DNA of 64,000 bases from Brevundimonas variabilis (GTDB lineage: Bacteria > Pseudomonadota > Alphaproteobacteria > Caulobacterales > Caulobacteraceae): the NCBI RefSeq assembly GCF_014199945.1, contig NZ_JACHOR010000004.1:124001-188000 (forward strand). The letters are read 5' to 3'. This document shows, piece after piece, positions 43,028-52,794 of this stretch; position 1 is the stretch's first letter; each line of letters begins with the position of its first letter. The notes beneath the pieces are model-generated. The model saw only the letters and a program-made list of their open reading frames with translations. It did not search any database and was not told where the DNA came from. The translations under genes were made by a program, and so were the position numbers.

Positions 43028-43734
43028 CCGGACGGCTGTCCCGCGCCCGCAGCCTGCTGGGCCGGTCCGGTGCCTGGATCGATGTCCATGGTACCGGCTA
43101 TGGCCTCCGGATGGGACCGGACCGCCGCTCGCGCGTCCTGCTGACGGTCGACGAGATCGTCTTCCGGGGCCTGGTCGAGACCCCCGGGCTGAAGTCGCGA
43201 CCCGGGGGTGGCTGGCTGGCAAGACGGGAGCCGCGATCGCCGGCCGGTCCGGCACCCGGCTGTCCGGGCCGGATCGACGGGATCCGCCTCGTCATGGACG
43301 CAGGCGGGCGGCTGGTGGAGCACGCCGCCAATCTGGGCGAGAGCCCCATCGCCTGGCTGGCCCGGCGACGGGATCCTGCGGGACGCCCGTGGCTGACGCC
43401 GGCCGAGGTCGCGGCGGGCGAGCGACTGCGGCGCGATGCGGAAATGGCCGGCTCGGGGGCGTCGGTGACCATGCGCTGGGACGCCCTGCCCCGCAGCGGC
43501 GGCGGCTCGGCTTTGCGGGTCGAGCCCGGCGATCGCGCCGTCAACGCTGGCCGCCGGGTCGAGACCGCGCTTCAGGCCGTCGGCCCCCGCCTCAGGCCCT
43601 TCGTCGTCCGCGTCTGCCTTCAGGAAACCTCCCTCCAGCTGGCCGAGCGCGAGGCGGGCCTGCGCCGCCGCCAAGGCAAGACGATCCTCAAACAGGGCCT
43701 CCAGGCGCTGGCCGAACACTATGGAATGGGTTGA
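43024..43734 (+). CDS. DUF6456 domain protein
   Basis: 236 residues starting with GTG at 43024, which overlaps the stop of the DnaA-like gene (GTGA), so the two are translationally coupled. The last 120 residues match DUF6456: WLTPAEVAAGERLRRDAEMAGSGASVTMRWDALPRSGGG, VGPRLRPFVVRVCLQETSLQLAEREAGL, and KTILKQGLQALAEHYGMG. This family is common in alphaproteobacteria and unstudied; pairing with a DnaA-like gene suggests a replication or DNA-binding role. Its 3' end overlaps the convergent hydrolase gene by 16 bp. Confidence 0.8.
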   Translation: MTGRLSRARSLLGRSGAWIDVHGTGYGLRMGPDRRSRVLLTVDEIVFRGLVETPGLKSRPGGGWLARREPRSPAGPAPGCPGRIDGIRLVMDAGGRLVEHAANLGESPIAWLARRRDPAGRPWLTPAEVAAGERLRRDAEMAGSGASVTMRWDALPRSGGGSALRVEPGDRAVNAGRRVETALQAVGPRLRPFVVRVCLQETSLQLAEREAGLRRRQGKTILKQGLQALAEHYGMG

Positions 43735-44690
43735 GGGTCCCTCCCTGCGCGCGGGCTCAGGGTCCGGTCGAAGAAGGCGACCACCTCGGCGTTGAAGGCG
43801 GATCGGAACGCCCCTCTGTCAAAACCCGGCGTCGGTGTGCAGATCTGCGGCGCAGCCCGTGCCAGGATTTCGTCGCAGACGGGCAGGAAGTCGAAATGTC
43901 CGGCCCCCTCGGCGACACGGTAGTCGGCCCTGCCGCCCAGCCCGTCCCGGACCGGCTCGACATAATGGGGGGAGGGGAGAACCTGATCCTGTGACCCCCT
44001 CCAGAGCTGCACGGGAATGGAAAGACCCTCGAGGCTTTCCGGGGTGAAGGAATAGCCCAGGGCCGGGGCCGCGCTGACGATGGCCTTCACCCGCGTATCG
44101 CGGTGCCAGTTACCCCAGACGAGATCGGCCTGCGATGTCTGGGCGATCATCCCGCATTCGAAAAAGCGGCTGTCCCTCTGGCAGTGGCGGGCGATGGCCA
44201 GGGGATCAGAGATGGCGCCGGCGATCGCGAGAACCGTGAACCCGCCCGCCGAAAACCCGAAGGCCCCGATCCGGTCGGCATCGACCGGCACGGGTCCGGC
44301 TCCTTCGACGACCATGTGATCGATCAGCAGGCCCAGTTGCCGGACCCGGTCGGGCATGTCGGTCGCCTTGCTCTGGTCCTGCCAGTTGTCGCCGGTATGG
44401 GTCAGGGCCGCCGCCACGAATCCGGCCTCGGCCAGGGCGATGGCGGTATCGCTCGCGCTCCGGAACCAGCCCCCATTTCCATGGGACATGACCACCAGCG
44501 GATAGGACCGGGCCGGGTCGGCGTCGTCTGGCACCCAGACTCCGACCTCGATCGGCGCCCCTGCCGGGTCGGCCAGGGTGAACGTCCGAAACAGGGGCTC
44601 GGCCGTCGCGCCAGACGCGGCCGTCATCAGGAATGCCGCGGCAAGCAGGGCCTTCAGGGTGTGGCATGTGGCGCGGTTCAGGAGGGGCAT
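43719..44690 (-). CDS. Exported alpha/beta hydrolase
   Basis: 323 residues with a signal peptide (LKALLAAAFLMTAASGATA). The catalytic Ser is S147 in FGFSAGGFTVLAIAG; HGNGGW holds the oxyanion region; a candidate His is in EGAGHFDFL. The set-up resembles platelet-activating-factor acetylhydrolase/dienelactone hydrolase-like proteins. An aspartate is expected near GSQDQVLP. Substrate unknown. The start at 44690 is 154 bp from the divergent LytTR gene. Confidence 0.85.
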   Translation of the reverse strand: MPLLNRATCHTLKALLAAAFLMTAASGATAEPLFRTFTLADPAGAPIEVGVWVPDDADPARSYPLVVMSHGNGGWFRSASDTAIALAEAGFVAAALTHTGDNWQDQSKATDMPDRVRQLGLLIDHMVVEGAGPVPVDADRIGAFGFSAGGFTVLAIAGAISDPLAIARHCQRDSRFFECGMIAQTSQADLVWGNWHRDTRVKAIVSAAPALGYSFTPESLEGLSIPVQLWRGSQDQVLPSPHYVEPVRDGLGGRADYRVAEGAGHFDFLPVCDEILARAAPQICTPTPGFDRGAFRSAFNAEVVAFFDRTLSPRAGRDPQPIP

Positions 44691-44843
44691 GATCAGGTGT
44701 CCTTTGGGTCAGCGATGTGGGTCTACTGACGGCAGGGGCCTGCCCGGATCGAGCGTCGCTTCGCCAACGGGCGAACGGGTTCGTGACCCGGCGATCAGGC
44801 ACCCGCGGCTTGTCTCGCCTCGGGTCACCGTTAAGCTGGGGCC

Positions 44844-45626
44844 ATGACCATGGCCTTCGCTACCGAGTGGAACACGCCCCGCGCCTGGGCCATCGATCTG
44901 GGGGTCTGCGCAGTGGTCGGCGGACTGCTCGGGATCCTCGGACCGTTCGGAAGCTATCTGAACGAGGGTGCCGCCATGCGCATCCTTTACTGGGTGGGCG
45001 TTTTCATGGTCAGCGGAGCGGTCCACGGAATCGTCATCCGGAAAATGCTGCGACCGGCAGCGCGCGCGCAAATCCCGGTCTGGGTCTGGCTGCCCGGCGT
45101 TGTCCTTGTCCTGAACCTGCCCCTCAGCACGCTGAGCCGCCTCACGGCCATCGCGATCTGGCCCGAGCTCGAACAGGCGGTGCGGCCGCTGGAATGGTTC
45201 GTCCAGTCGCTCGTCATCGCCCTCGCCTATGCCTCGGCCTTTTACTTTCTGAGGTTTCGACCGGGTCGAGTCATCGTGGCTCCCGCCGTGGAGGGCCATC
45301 GCAGCGGGACCCTGCGCATCCGCGACGACCTTCTGTGCCTGCAGATGGAGGACCACTATGTCCGTGTGCACACGCCCGACGGATCGCGTCTGGTCCTGAT
45401 GCCGCTCAGCCAGGCGGTCACCGAGGTCGCCGGCATAGAGGGCCTCAGGATACATCGGTCATGGTGGGTGGCCCGATCGGCAGTCGCCGCTGTGCGGTCC
45501 GAGGGACGTAACTTTCGGCTCGTCCTGACGAACGGGATCGAGGCCCCCGTCGCCCGGTCCGCGGTTTCGACCCTGCGCGCCGCGGGCTGGCTGGACGATC
45601 CGAACAGGGGAAGAAACGAGCGATGA
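44844..45626 (+). CDS. Membrane-bound LytTR-domain regulator
   Basis: 260 residues. Four hydrophobic segments in the first 140 residues (AIDLGVCAVVGGLLGILG; ILYWVGVFMVSGAVHGIVI; VWLPGVVLVLNLPLS; VIALAYASAFYFLRF) and a C-terminal LytTR DNA-binding domain (LLCLQMEDHYVRVHTPDGSRLVLMPLSQAV, GLRIHRSWWVARSAVAAV). LytTR proteins bind DNA through a beta-fold and are often membrane-linked sensors in alphaproteobacteria. The ligand is unknown. A TSUP transporter follows after 41 bp. Confidence 0.88.
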   Translation: MTMAFATEWNTPRAWAIDLGVCAVVGGLLGILGPFGSYLNEGAAMRILYWVGVFMVSGAVHGIVIRKMLRPAARAQIPVWVWLPGVVLVLNLPLSTLSRLTAIAIWPELEQAVRPLEWFVQSLVIALAYASAFYFLRFRPGRVIVAPAVEGHRSGTLRIRDDLLCLQMEDHYVRVHTPDGSRLVLMPLSQAVTEVAGIEGLRIHRSWWVARSAVAAVRSEGRNFRLVLTNGIEAPVARSAVSTLRAAGWLDDPNRGRNER

Positions 45627-45667
45627 TCGTGAAGCGGACCAAGCCTCTCCAGACCGCGGAGCGTTGA

Positions 45668-46408
45668 ATGGACCCCGTCACCGTCGCCCTGATGGCGGGC
45701 CTCATGATGCTGGCGGCCATGCTCTACACCTCGGTCGGACACGCGGGGGCGTCGGCCTATCTGGCGATCATGGCCCTGTTTGCCGTCGCGCCGGAGACGA
45801 TGCGGCCGACGGCCCTGGTGCTGAATGTACTGGTGGCCAGTTTCACGACCTGGCGCTTTGTGCGTGCCGGACAGTTCAACGGCCGGCTGATGGCCGCCTT
45901 CGTGCTGGGGGCGGTGCCGGCCGCCTTCGTCGCCGGGCGGTTCACCCTGCCGGACGATGTCTACAAGCCCCTGATCGCGGTGGTGCTGCTGCTGGCCGCG
46001 GTCCGGATGATCTGGCCGACGGACCTTAGCCGGGCAAAAGAGCCCCGGCCGCCCCACCTGCTGATCGCCGTGGGCGTCGGAGCCCTGATCGGGGTCCTGT
46101 CCGGCCTGACCGGCACCGGGGGCGGCATCTTCCTGTCGCCGGTCATCCTGCTGATGGGCTGGGAGGCCACGCGCAGGACCTCGGGCATCTCGGCGGGCTT
46201 CATCCTGTGCGTCTCGATGGCGGGGCTGGCGGGCAATCTGACCAGCATCGGCCGGCTGCCGGCGGAGCTGCCCTGGTTCATCGCGGCTGTGGCCGTCGGA
46301 GCCGTGATCGGCACGCGCTTCGGGGTCTCGAAACTGGATCCCGGGCGCCTCAGACAGGCGCTCGGCATCGTGCTGGTCATCGCCTCGGCCAAGATCGCCC
46401 TGACCTGA
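45668..46408 (+). CDS. TSUP/TauE-SafE family permease
   Basis: 246 residues, about eight hydrophobic helices, with the TSUP duplication: TSVGHAGASAYLAIM in the first half and GLTGTGGGIFLSPVILL in the second. The family exports or imports small sulfur-containing anions and other weak acids. The substrate cannot be read from sequence. It lies 41 bp after the LytTR gene and may be controlled by it. Confidence 0.9.
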   Translation: MDPVTVALMAGLMMLAAMLYTSVGHAGASAYLAIMALFAVAPETMRPTALVLNVLVASFTTWRFVRAGQFNGRLMAAFVLGAVPAAFVAGRFTLPDDVYKPLIAVVLLLAAVRMIWPTDLSRAKEPRPPHLLIAVGVGALIGVLSGLTGTGGGIFLSPVILLMGWEATRRTSGISAGFILCVSMAGLAGNLTSIGRLPAELPWFIAAVAVGAVIGTRFGVSKLDPGRLRQALGIVLVIASAKIALT

Positions 46409-46475
46409 GGGCCTGAGCGGCCTCTGACCGCGACGTGGCTCACGTTTGTCGGGACGCGCTGCCCGACATGGACGA

Positions 46476-47159
46476 TCAGACCTCGGCCCAGCGGCGCAGC
46501 AGGTTGTGATAGACGCCCGTCAGTTCGATCACGGCCTGATCGCCGGGTCCCTTGTCCAGATTGACCCTCTGGGTGGCGACATCCAGCTGGAACAGGGTCT
46601 CGCGCGCGGCGTCGTCGCGGACCAGGCTCTGCAGCCACAGGAAGCTCGACACCCTGGCCCCGCGCGTCACCGGCATGACCCGATGCAGGCTCCTGGACGG
46701 ATACAGCACCAGGTCGCCGGCCGGCAGTTTCACCGACTGCGACCCATAGGTGTCCTCGATGACCAGTTCGCCTCCATCGTAGTCGGCCGGATCGGACAGG
46801 AACAGCGTCGCCGACAGGTCGCTGCGGATTCGGATCGATCCGCCGCGCTGCTGACGGATGGCATTGTCGATGTGGTTGCCGAACGCCTGCCCGCCGGCAT
46901 AGCGGTTGAACAGCGGCGGATAGATGGTGTGCGGAAGGGCGGCGGCGACGAACATCGGATTGGCTTCCAGTGCCTGTCTGACGATCGCGCCGATCTCGAC
47001 CGCCAGCGCGCAGTCCTCGGGCAGCTGGACATTGCGTTTGGCGCTCGCCGACTGATGACCCGAGGTGGCATTGCCGTCCGCCCACGGACCGGCATCCAGT
47101 CGCGCGCGCAGGGTGGACACCTCATCGGCGGTGAATACCTCGGGGATGTGCAGCAGCAT
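46476..47159 (-). CDS. PKHD-type Fe(II)/2OG hydroxylase (PiuC/YbiX)
   Basis: 227-residue cytoplasmic dioxygenase. Fe ligands HxD...H are visible: H and D in [12 protein letters not shown] and H in [25 protein letters not shown] in TRGAR binds 2-oxoglutarate. PiuC/YbiX proteins are encoded next to Fiu/PiuA-type siderophore receptors, exactly as here: the receptor lies 29 bp upstream. A role in siderophore or iron-limited metabolism is inferred from this association. Confidence 0.93.
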   Translation of the reverse strand: MLLHIPEVFTADEVSTLRARLDAGPWADGNATSGHQSASAKRNVQLPEDCALAVEIGAIVRQALEANPMFVAAALPHTIYPPLFNRYAGGQAFGNHIDNAIRQQRGGSIRIRSDLSATLFLSDPADYDGGELVIEDTYGSQSVKLPAGDLVLYPSRSLHRVMPVTRGARVSSFLWLQSLVRDDAARETLFQLDVATQRVNLDKGPGDQAVIELTGVYHNLLRRWAEV

Positions 47160-47188
47160 GGGGGCCTCGTCTTCGGGAATGCCGGGTC

Positions 47189-49570
47189 TCAGAAACGCAG
47201 GTTCAGCGCCAGGGTCGCCGACCGGGCCGGGGCCGGATCGGCGTGATGCACGCCATTGGTCCGCAGGATGTAGTCCGCGTCGCCCGCGTTCTGGACATTC
47301 AGCTGCAGGCTGGCCCGTTCGGTCAGGTCATAGGCGGCGAACAGGTCGATCCGCGTGTATTCGGGGGCGAAGATGCGGTTGGCCCCGCCGCCTGCGCCAC
47401 CCTGGTTGCCGCCGAAGCTCCTCGAGACATAGTAGATGCCGCCCCCCACGCTCAGCGGCCGCGTGACCCTGTAGGTCGTGAACAGGCTGGCCGAATGTTC
47501 GGGCGTATTGGCCAGGGGGTCGCCTTCGAATGCGCTGGGAACGGGTCGCCCGTCCACGATCGTCACGGCCCCGCGGACCAGTTCGGAATCCATCCAGGTA
47601 TAGCCGCCGAAGACCTGCCAGGCCGGGGTGATGTTGCCCGAGATGCCCAGTTCGATCCCCTGGACCCTGACCTCTCCGACCTGCTGGAAATCGGTGGCCG
47701 ATGGCCCGACCAGAATGGCGGCATTGCGACGGGTCAGGTGGAAGGCGGCACCGCTGAGCGCCAGCCGGTTGTCGAACAGATTGATCTTGGCCCCGACCTC
47801 ATAGCTCTCGGTATCCTCCGGATCCAGAACGGTGGTCGACAGGCTGCCGGTGCCCAGGCCGCCCGCGCCGTTCTGGTCGCCGGCCGAGATCGTCGGGGGC
47901 GTCGAGGCCGTGGACCAGGAGGCATACAGGCTGGATTCCGGTGTCGGCTTGAACACCAGCCCCGCCTGATAGTTGACGAAGTCCCAGTCCTGCTCGGGCA
48001 CGACCGTGATGGCTCCGGGGATCCAGACGCCTGCCGCCTGCGTGGCCGCCGCGTTGGTTCCGCGCGTCGTGTAGCGGTCCCAGCGGATGCCCAGATTGGC
48101 GATCAGCCGGTCATTCAGGCTCAGGCTGTCGAACGCATAGACGCCCGCCGTTTCCGTGAAGGTGGTGGAGGTCGGGCTGCGGTTGATCACCCCCGCCCAG
48201 GGATCGCCCGGGTTCGGATCGTAGACGCGGGTGCAGTCGCCGCCACCGACAGTGGCCAGGGTCGCCGCGGCAATGACGAAACCCGCCGGGCATGCCGAGG
48301 TCGTCGTGCCGAACACGGAATAGCTGGCGTTCCGGTTGGTCTCGCGGGTGAATTCGGCACCCAGGTTGAAGCTGTGGCGCACCGGTCCCGTCGAGACTGT
48401 GCCGGTCAGGTCGGTGACGTTGGCCAGGGTGATGGCCGGGTTCCAGCGCGACTTGGTGCCCCGCTTCATCCAGTATTCGCCGCCGATCAACTGTGCCGTG
48501 CCGCCGTCGCCGGGATTGGTGACCAGATAGTCGTTCAGGGTTTCGGAATAACGGCTGACGTTGCGGATCGACAGGCTGTCGTTGATCCGGTGCTTGATCT
48601 CGAACGTGAAGGTGTCGACCGTATTGTTCAGGAAGTCGCGGCCTTCAAGCCCGTAGAAGCTGTCGTAATCGACATCCAGGATGCCGCTGGCATTGGCACG
48701 CGGGCCCGTCGCCCCGGCCAGCTTGGTGTACAGCGGGATGCCGTAGTCGGGCAGCTGCTGGCTATCCAGATGATAGTAGCTGGCGACGGCCGTGGTGTCT
48801 GTGCCCAGGCCGGCGGCCAGGGACAGCGCCGCGCCCCAGGTGTCGTAGCTCACGGGGCCGCGCCCGGCGACGTCGGCTTCGGTGCCCAGTAGGTTGAAGC
48901 GGACCGCGGCGGTCTGGCCCAGGTTCCAGTTCTGATCGATCGTGCCGCGCCAGTAGCCGTCGGTGCCGACGCCTGCGGAGATCCCGGTGAAACGCTCCGG
49001 CCGCGGCGACTTGGACGACAGGTTGATGCTGCCGCCCCCGGATCCCCGGCCGGAATAGACGGCATCGGGGCCCTTGATGACCTCCACCTGTTCCAGGTTG
49101 AAGACCTCGCGCTGCTGGCCCCCGCTGTCGCGGATGCCATCCACGAAGATGTTGTTGCCCGACGACTGGCCCCGGATGAACGGCCGGTCCGCCAGCGGCT
49201 GGCCGCCTTCACCCGCCCCGAAGGTGATGCCCGGCGAGGTGCGCAGGATGTCCTGCAGAGAGGTCGCGCCGGTCTGCTCGATGATCTGGCGCGGGATGAT
49301 CGTCACGGCCCGGGGCGTGTCGACAAGGGGCGCGACAAACTCCGGAGACACCGGCTGTCGCGCGGTCCGCCGCCCGTCGACGTCGATGGTGCCGAGCCAG
49401 GGTCCATCCTGCGCATCGTCGCTGACGATCGATGTAGCCGGGATCGAAGCGGCTTCCGGTGCCGGTTCCGGGCTTTCAGGGGCCGCCAGGGCCGGGCTCG
49501 CGCACAGCATGCCGGCGGCGGTGGAGGCGAACAGGAGCGCGCGGATCGAGGCAGGACGGGAATCGGACAT
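47189..49570 (-). CDS. TonB-dependent siderophore receptor (Fiu/PiuA-like)
   Basis: 793 residues. Signal peptide [30 protein letters not shown], TonB-box region, plug domain ([84 protein letters not shown]), and a barrel ending TLALNLRF with terminal Phe. The plug [16 protein letters not shown] is typical of catecholate siderophore receptors. ATG 49570 or 49582 may be the start. Two matching dyads upstream suggest Fur control. Its partner PKHD hydroxylase follows. Confidence 0.94.
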   Translation of the reverse strand: MSDSRPASIRALLFASTAAGMLCASPALAAPESPEPAPEAASIPATSIVSDDAQDGPWLGTIDVDGRRTARQPVSPEFVAPLVDTPRAVTIIPRQIIEQTGATSLQDILRTSPGITFGAGEGGQPLADRPFIRGQSSGNNIFVDGIRDSGGQQREVFNLEQVEVIKGPDAVYSGRGSGGGSINLSSKSPRPERFTGISAGVGTDGYWRGTIDQNWNLGQTAAVRFNLLGTEADVAGRGPVSYDTWGAALSLAAGLGTDTTAVASYYHLDSQQLPDYGIPLYTKLAGATGPRANASGILDVDYDSFYGLEGRDFLNNTVDTFTFEIKHRINDSLSIRNVSRYSETLNDYLVTNPGDGGTAQLIGGEYWMKRGTKSRWNPAITLANVTDLTGTVSTGPVRHSFNLGAEFTRETNRNASYSVFGTTTSACPAGFVIAAATLATVGGGDCTRVYDPNPGDPWAGVINRSPTSTTFTETAGVYAFDSLSLNDRLIANLGIRWDRYTTRGTNAAATQAAGVWIPGAITVVPEQDWDFVNYQAGLVFKPTPESSLYASWSTASTPPTISAGDQNGAGGLGTGSLSTTVLDPEDTESYEVGAKINLFDNRLALSGAAFHLTRRNAAILVGPSATDFQQVGEVRVQGIELGISGNITPAWQVFGGYTWMDSELVRGAVTIVDGRPVPSAFEGDPLANTPEHSASLFTTYRVTRPLSVGGGIYYVSRSFGGNQGGAGGGANRIFAPEYTRIDLFAAYDLTERASLQLNVQNAGDADYILRTNGVHHADPAPARSATLALNLRF

Positions 49571-49599
49571 TGGCAGGGCCATCAGCAGAAAAGTGAAAA

Positions 49600-49661
49600 T
49601 GCGATGCGTTCGCAATACACCCTTGACGTCAGGTTGCAACAAAGAATGCGAACCAATCGCA
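49600..49661 (-). promoter_or_regulatory. Two Fur-like dyads before the siderophore receptor
   Basis: TGCGA-N5-TCGCA occurs at 49600-49614 and again at 49647-49661, both in the form AATGCGA-N5-TCGCAA, with spacers TGCGT and ACCAA. The repeat pairs lie 30-91 bp upstream of the receptor start, 47 bp apart. Iron regulators use AT-rich dyads of this length. Fur is the natural candidate, but the exact consensus in this genus is not known to me. Confidence 0.5.
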
Positions 49662-49793
49662 ACAATTGACGGGTCAGTTTCGCTGTAATCAGTCCCGCTG
49701 CTGCGGCCCGTCAGAAATGATCGCGCCGCCCCCCTTGCCGTGACGCCACAAGGCTTATCTGTTGGGTCCACCCTCACGACCGGAGCCATCGCC

Positions 49794-50786
49794 ATGTCCG
49801 ACGCCACCCCTGTTCCGGCCTACGACGCCTCACGTCATCTCAAGACCGGGCGCGGCAAGGTCTACGACAGCATCATCGACACCATCGGCGACACGCCCAT
49901 CGTCGGCCTGCCGCGGCTGTCGGCAGAGCACGGGGCCAAGGCCCGGGTGCTGGCCAAGCTGGAGTTCTTCAACCCGACATCCTCGGTCAAGGACCGGATC
50001 GGCGTGGCGATGATCGAGGCGCTGGAACAGGCGGGCCGGATCGGTCCCGGAACCGTGCTGATCGAACCGACCAGCGGCAACACCGGCATCGGCCTGGCCT
50101 TCGTCGCGGCGGCCAAGGGCTATCGCCTGATCCTGGTGATGCCGGAATCGATGTCGATCGAGCGTCGCAAGATGCTGGCCCTGCTGGGCGCGGAACTGGT
50201 GCTGACGCCCGCCGAAAAGGGCATGAAGGGCGCGATCGCCCAGGCCCAGGACCTGCTGGCAACGACGCCGAATTCGATCAGCCCGGCGCAGTTCGACAAC
50301 AAGGCCAACCCCGAGATTCACCGGGTCACGACGGCCGAGGAGATCTGGAACGACACCGCAGGCGCGGTCGACATCGTCATCGCCGGCGTCGGCACCGGAG
50401 GCACCATCACCGGCGTGGGCCAGGCCCTGAAGGCCCGCAAGCCGTCCGTGCGGATGATCGCGGTCGAGCCCACAGCCTCGCCGGTCCTGTCCGGCGGAGC
50501 ACCGGGCCCGCACAAGATCCAGGGGATCGGGGCGGGCTTCGTGCCCTCCATCGTCGACCTGTCCGTGATCGACGGCGTCGAACAGGTCTCCAACGAGGAC
50601 AGTTTCGAGATGGCCCGCAAGGTGGCCCGGACCGAGGGTATCCCGGTCGGGATCAGTTCCGGCGCGGCCCTGACCGCCGCCTTCCGGCTGGCCGCGCTGG
50701 ACGAGAATGCGGGCAAGACCATCGTCGTGATCATCCCCAGCTTCGCCGAGCGGTATCTGTCGACGGCCCTGTTCGAGGGCCTTTGA
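49794..50786 (+). CDS. cysK: Cysteine synthase A
   Basis: 330-residue PLP enzyme that makes cysteine from O-acetylserine and sulfide. The PLP lysine is in [15 protein letters not shown], the substrate loop is [16 protein letters not shown], and [13 protein letters not shown] binds the cofactor phosphate; [10 protein letters not shown] ends the set. Length is normal for CysK. ATG 49794 is preferred; the open frame extends upstream without conservation. It is a single gene, cytoplasmic. Confidence 0.96.
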   Translation: MSDATPVPAYDASRHLKTGRGKVYDSIIDTIGDTPIVGLPRLSAEHGAKARVLAKLEFFNPTSSVKDRIGVAMIEALEQAGRIGPGTVLIEPTSGNTGIGLAFVAAAKGYRLILVMPESMSIERRKMLALLGAELVLTPAEKGMKGAIAQAQDLLATTPNSISPAQFDNKANPEIHRVTTAEEIWNDTAGAVDIVIAGVGTGGTITGVGQALKARKPSVRMIAVEPTASPVLSGGAPGPHKIQGIGAGFVPSIVDLSVIDGVEQVSNEDSFEMARKVARTEGIPVGISSGAALTAAFRLAALDENAGKTIVVIIPSFAERYLSTALFEGL

Positions 50787-50916
50787 ACCGGCCGTTGCTG
50801 CGGTCCCACGGCTGAATCCTTGGCGGTCGACCGGTCTGTTGCTCCATGATCCCGCCAGGGCCTCGGGCCGGGATGTCACGACCGGTTAACCTCATCGGGT
50901 TTACTCTATTCGCGAC

Positions 50917-52134
50917 ATGAACGACGTCGCACCGATCCCGGCTGACGAAGCCCCTCAACCGACCCTGCGCGCGCGCCACGCGTTGCTGAAGCGGCTGGCG
51001 GATGTCGTTTCCCTGCCTGCCAGTCGCATCAATGCCTTCGAACGGTCGGTCACGGGCGACCTGCTGGTCGAGATGCTGAGACTGGCCGACGCCCGCGACC
51101 GCAAGCGGGTCGCCGCCCGGCTGGCGCCCCTGGCCGAACTTCCAAACAGCCTGGCGCGGATGCTGCTGCGCGATGACCCGGACATCGCCCAGCTGCTGAT
51201 CGAACAGTGCGCCTCGCTGAGCGATGCCGACCTGGTGTCCTGTGCCCGTGACGCCAGTACCGAGCACCGCTTCATGATGGCCAGCCGTCGCAGCCTCTCC
51301 GAGGTCGTGACCGAGGCGCTGATGAGTTTCGGCGAGGTCGCCGTCATTGAGGCAGTGCTGCGCAACCCGACCGCCCGCCTGTCCCAGGTGGCTGTCGAAG
51401 GCGTGGTCAGCATGACCCGCAAAAACCCGCAACTGTGCAGCCATCTGCTGAAACGGCCCGAGCTCCGCCCGTCCGGTGCCTATGTGATGTTCTGGTGGTG
51501 CGCACCGGACGACCGACGCACCATCCTTCAGCGTTTCGCCGTCTCGCGCGAAGTCATGCAGGAAGTCGTCGAGGACGTGTTCGCCATGGCGGCCGAGGAG
51601 GGCTGGTCGGATCCGGTCTCGCGCAAGGCCCTGCAGTTCATCGAGCGCCGCCAGCGCAACCGCGCCGCCATCGCCAAGTCGCCCTACGGCAGCCTGGAAC
51701 ACGCCGTTGCCGTGGCAGCCGAAGGTGGACTGAACCGCGAAGTGGCCTCGGAGATCGCCTATCTGGCCGGCATCAAGCCGCTGACCGGAGCCAAGATCCT
51801 GGGCGATGTCGGCGGAGAGCCGCTTGCGATCCTGTGCAAGGCGACGGGTCTCACGCGCACTGATCTTGCCGGTCTCTGGCGTTCGATGAAACGCCCCGAG
51901 ACCACGGCAGATGGCCAGCCCCATCCGGCCTGGGAGCGCGTCAGCGTGACCTTTGAAATGCTGGCTGTGGATCGTGCCCAGACGGTATTGCGTTACTGGA
52001 ACTGGTCCCTGTCTTCGGCCCTGACACCTGCCTTGCTCAGAGCGATTCGTGACGGCGAGAGCGACTTGCTGGACGATTATTCGGCTCCGGAGCGTGCAGC
52101 CATGCTTGCGCTGGCGGAAAACTTCGGGCGCTGA
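50917..52134 (+). CDS. DUF2336 domain protein
   Basis: 405 residues, all-helical. Matches DUF2336 through LRARHALLKRLADVVSLPASRINAFERSVTGDLLVEML, LNREVASEIAYLAGIKPLTGAKILGD, and LLRAIRDGESD. It is more distant from the two other DUF2336 proteins here (39260, 52795), and its C-terminus is different. It precedes mucR on the same strand. A GGTTAACC palindrome at 50883-50890 is too short to call. Role unknown. Confidence 0.85.
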   Translation: MNDVAPIPADEAPQPTLRARHALLKRLADVVSLPASRINAFERSVTGDLLVEMLRLADARDRKRVAARLAPLAELPNSLARMLLRDDPDIAQLLIEQCASLSDADLVSCARDASTEHRFMMASRRSLSEVVTEALMSFGEVAVIEAVLRNPTARLSQVAVEGVVSMTRKNPQLCSHLLKRPELRPSGAYVMFWWCAPDDRRTILQRFAVSREVMQEVVEDVFAMAAEEGWSDPVSRKALQFIERRQRNRAAIAKSPYGSLEHAVAVAAEGGLNREVASEIAYLAGIKPLTGAKILGDVGGEPLAILCKATGLTRTDLAGLWRSMKRPETTADGQPHPAWERVSVTFEMLAVDRAQTVLRYWNWSLSSALTPALLRAIRDGESDLLDDYSAPERAAMLALAENFGR

Positions 52135-52281
52135 GGCGAACGCGGCTCGAAATCCCCCGATGTCTGATCAGTTTTGATTATGACGAGTGGTTGCCGGTGA
52201 CATTGCTATCTATCTAGAATGTCCGTATTGACGCAAAGCATCATCGCGGTCATGCGATAAGTCATACCAAGGACGCAGCAA

Positions 52282-52731
52282 GTGGAACACCCCGGCATGG
52301 ACGACAAGAGCGAACTTCTGGAAATGACGGCGGACATCGTGTCGGCCTATGTTGGCAACAACAGTGTCTCGGCGAATGATCTGCCCTCGTTGATCGCCAA
52401 CATCCATGCTGCCCTGTCGGGCGTTTCGACCGGTGTGGTCGAGGTTGCACCAGAACCCAAGGAACCGGCCGTGCCGATCCGCAAGTCGATCAGCCCCGAC
52501 TTCCTGATCTGTCTGGAAGATGGTCGCAAGTTCAAGTCGCTGAAGCGTCACCTGCGCACCAAATACGACATGAGCCCCGAGGATTACCGGGCCAAATGGG
52601 GTCTGGCCAAGGACTATCCGATGGTTGCTCCCAACTATGCCAAGGCCCGTTCGGACCTGGCCAAGCAGATGGGCCTGGGTCAGGGCGGACGCAAACCCGC
52701 CCGTGCACCGCGCGCCGCGGCCAAGAAATAG
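52282..52731 (+). CDS. mucR: MucR-family transcriptional regulator
   Basis: 149 residues of the Ros/MucR family: an N-terminal helical region and a C-terminal zinc-finger-like DNA-binding domain, SPDFLICLEDGRKFKSLKRHLRTKYDMSPEDYRAKWGL. Of the classical Ros C-C-H-H ligands only C77 and H90 are kept; D80 and K94 replace the others. This is normal for the MucR branch and may alter metal binding. In Caulobacter MucR proteins repress CtrA-activated genes and couple S phase to G1. GTG 52282 has AAGGA 8 bp upstream. The gene is flanked by two DUF2336 genes. Confidence 0.92.
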   Translation: MEHPGMDDKSELLEMTADIVSAYVGNNSVSANDLPSLIANIHAALSGVSTGVVEVAPEPKEPAVPIRKSISPDFLICLEDGRKFKSLKRHLRTKYDMSPEDYRAKWGLAKDYPMVAPNYAKARSDLAKQMGLGQGGRKPARAPRAAAKK

Positions 52732-52752
52732 GCCGACCCTCAGCGTCAGATC

Positions 52753-52782
52753 AGCCCGCCTTCGCAAGGAGGCGGGCTTTTT
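52753..52782 (+). terminator. Rho-independent terminator after mucR
   Basis: Stem AGCCCGCC / GGCGGGCT with a 10-base loop and a T-tract, 22 bp after the mucR stop. It also stands 12 bp from the convergent DUF2336 stop. Confidence 0.88.
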
Positions 52783-52794
52783 GCTGTCCGCGGG

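Noticed and set aside
47243-48892. Open frame of 549 codons opposite the siderophore receptor
   Set aside because: Same antisense-shadow composition; the receptor on the other strand is certain.
50883-50890. CtrA box in GGTTAACC before the DUF2336 gene
   Set aside because: Only one TTAA tetrad with correct context; no partner at 7-base spacing.
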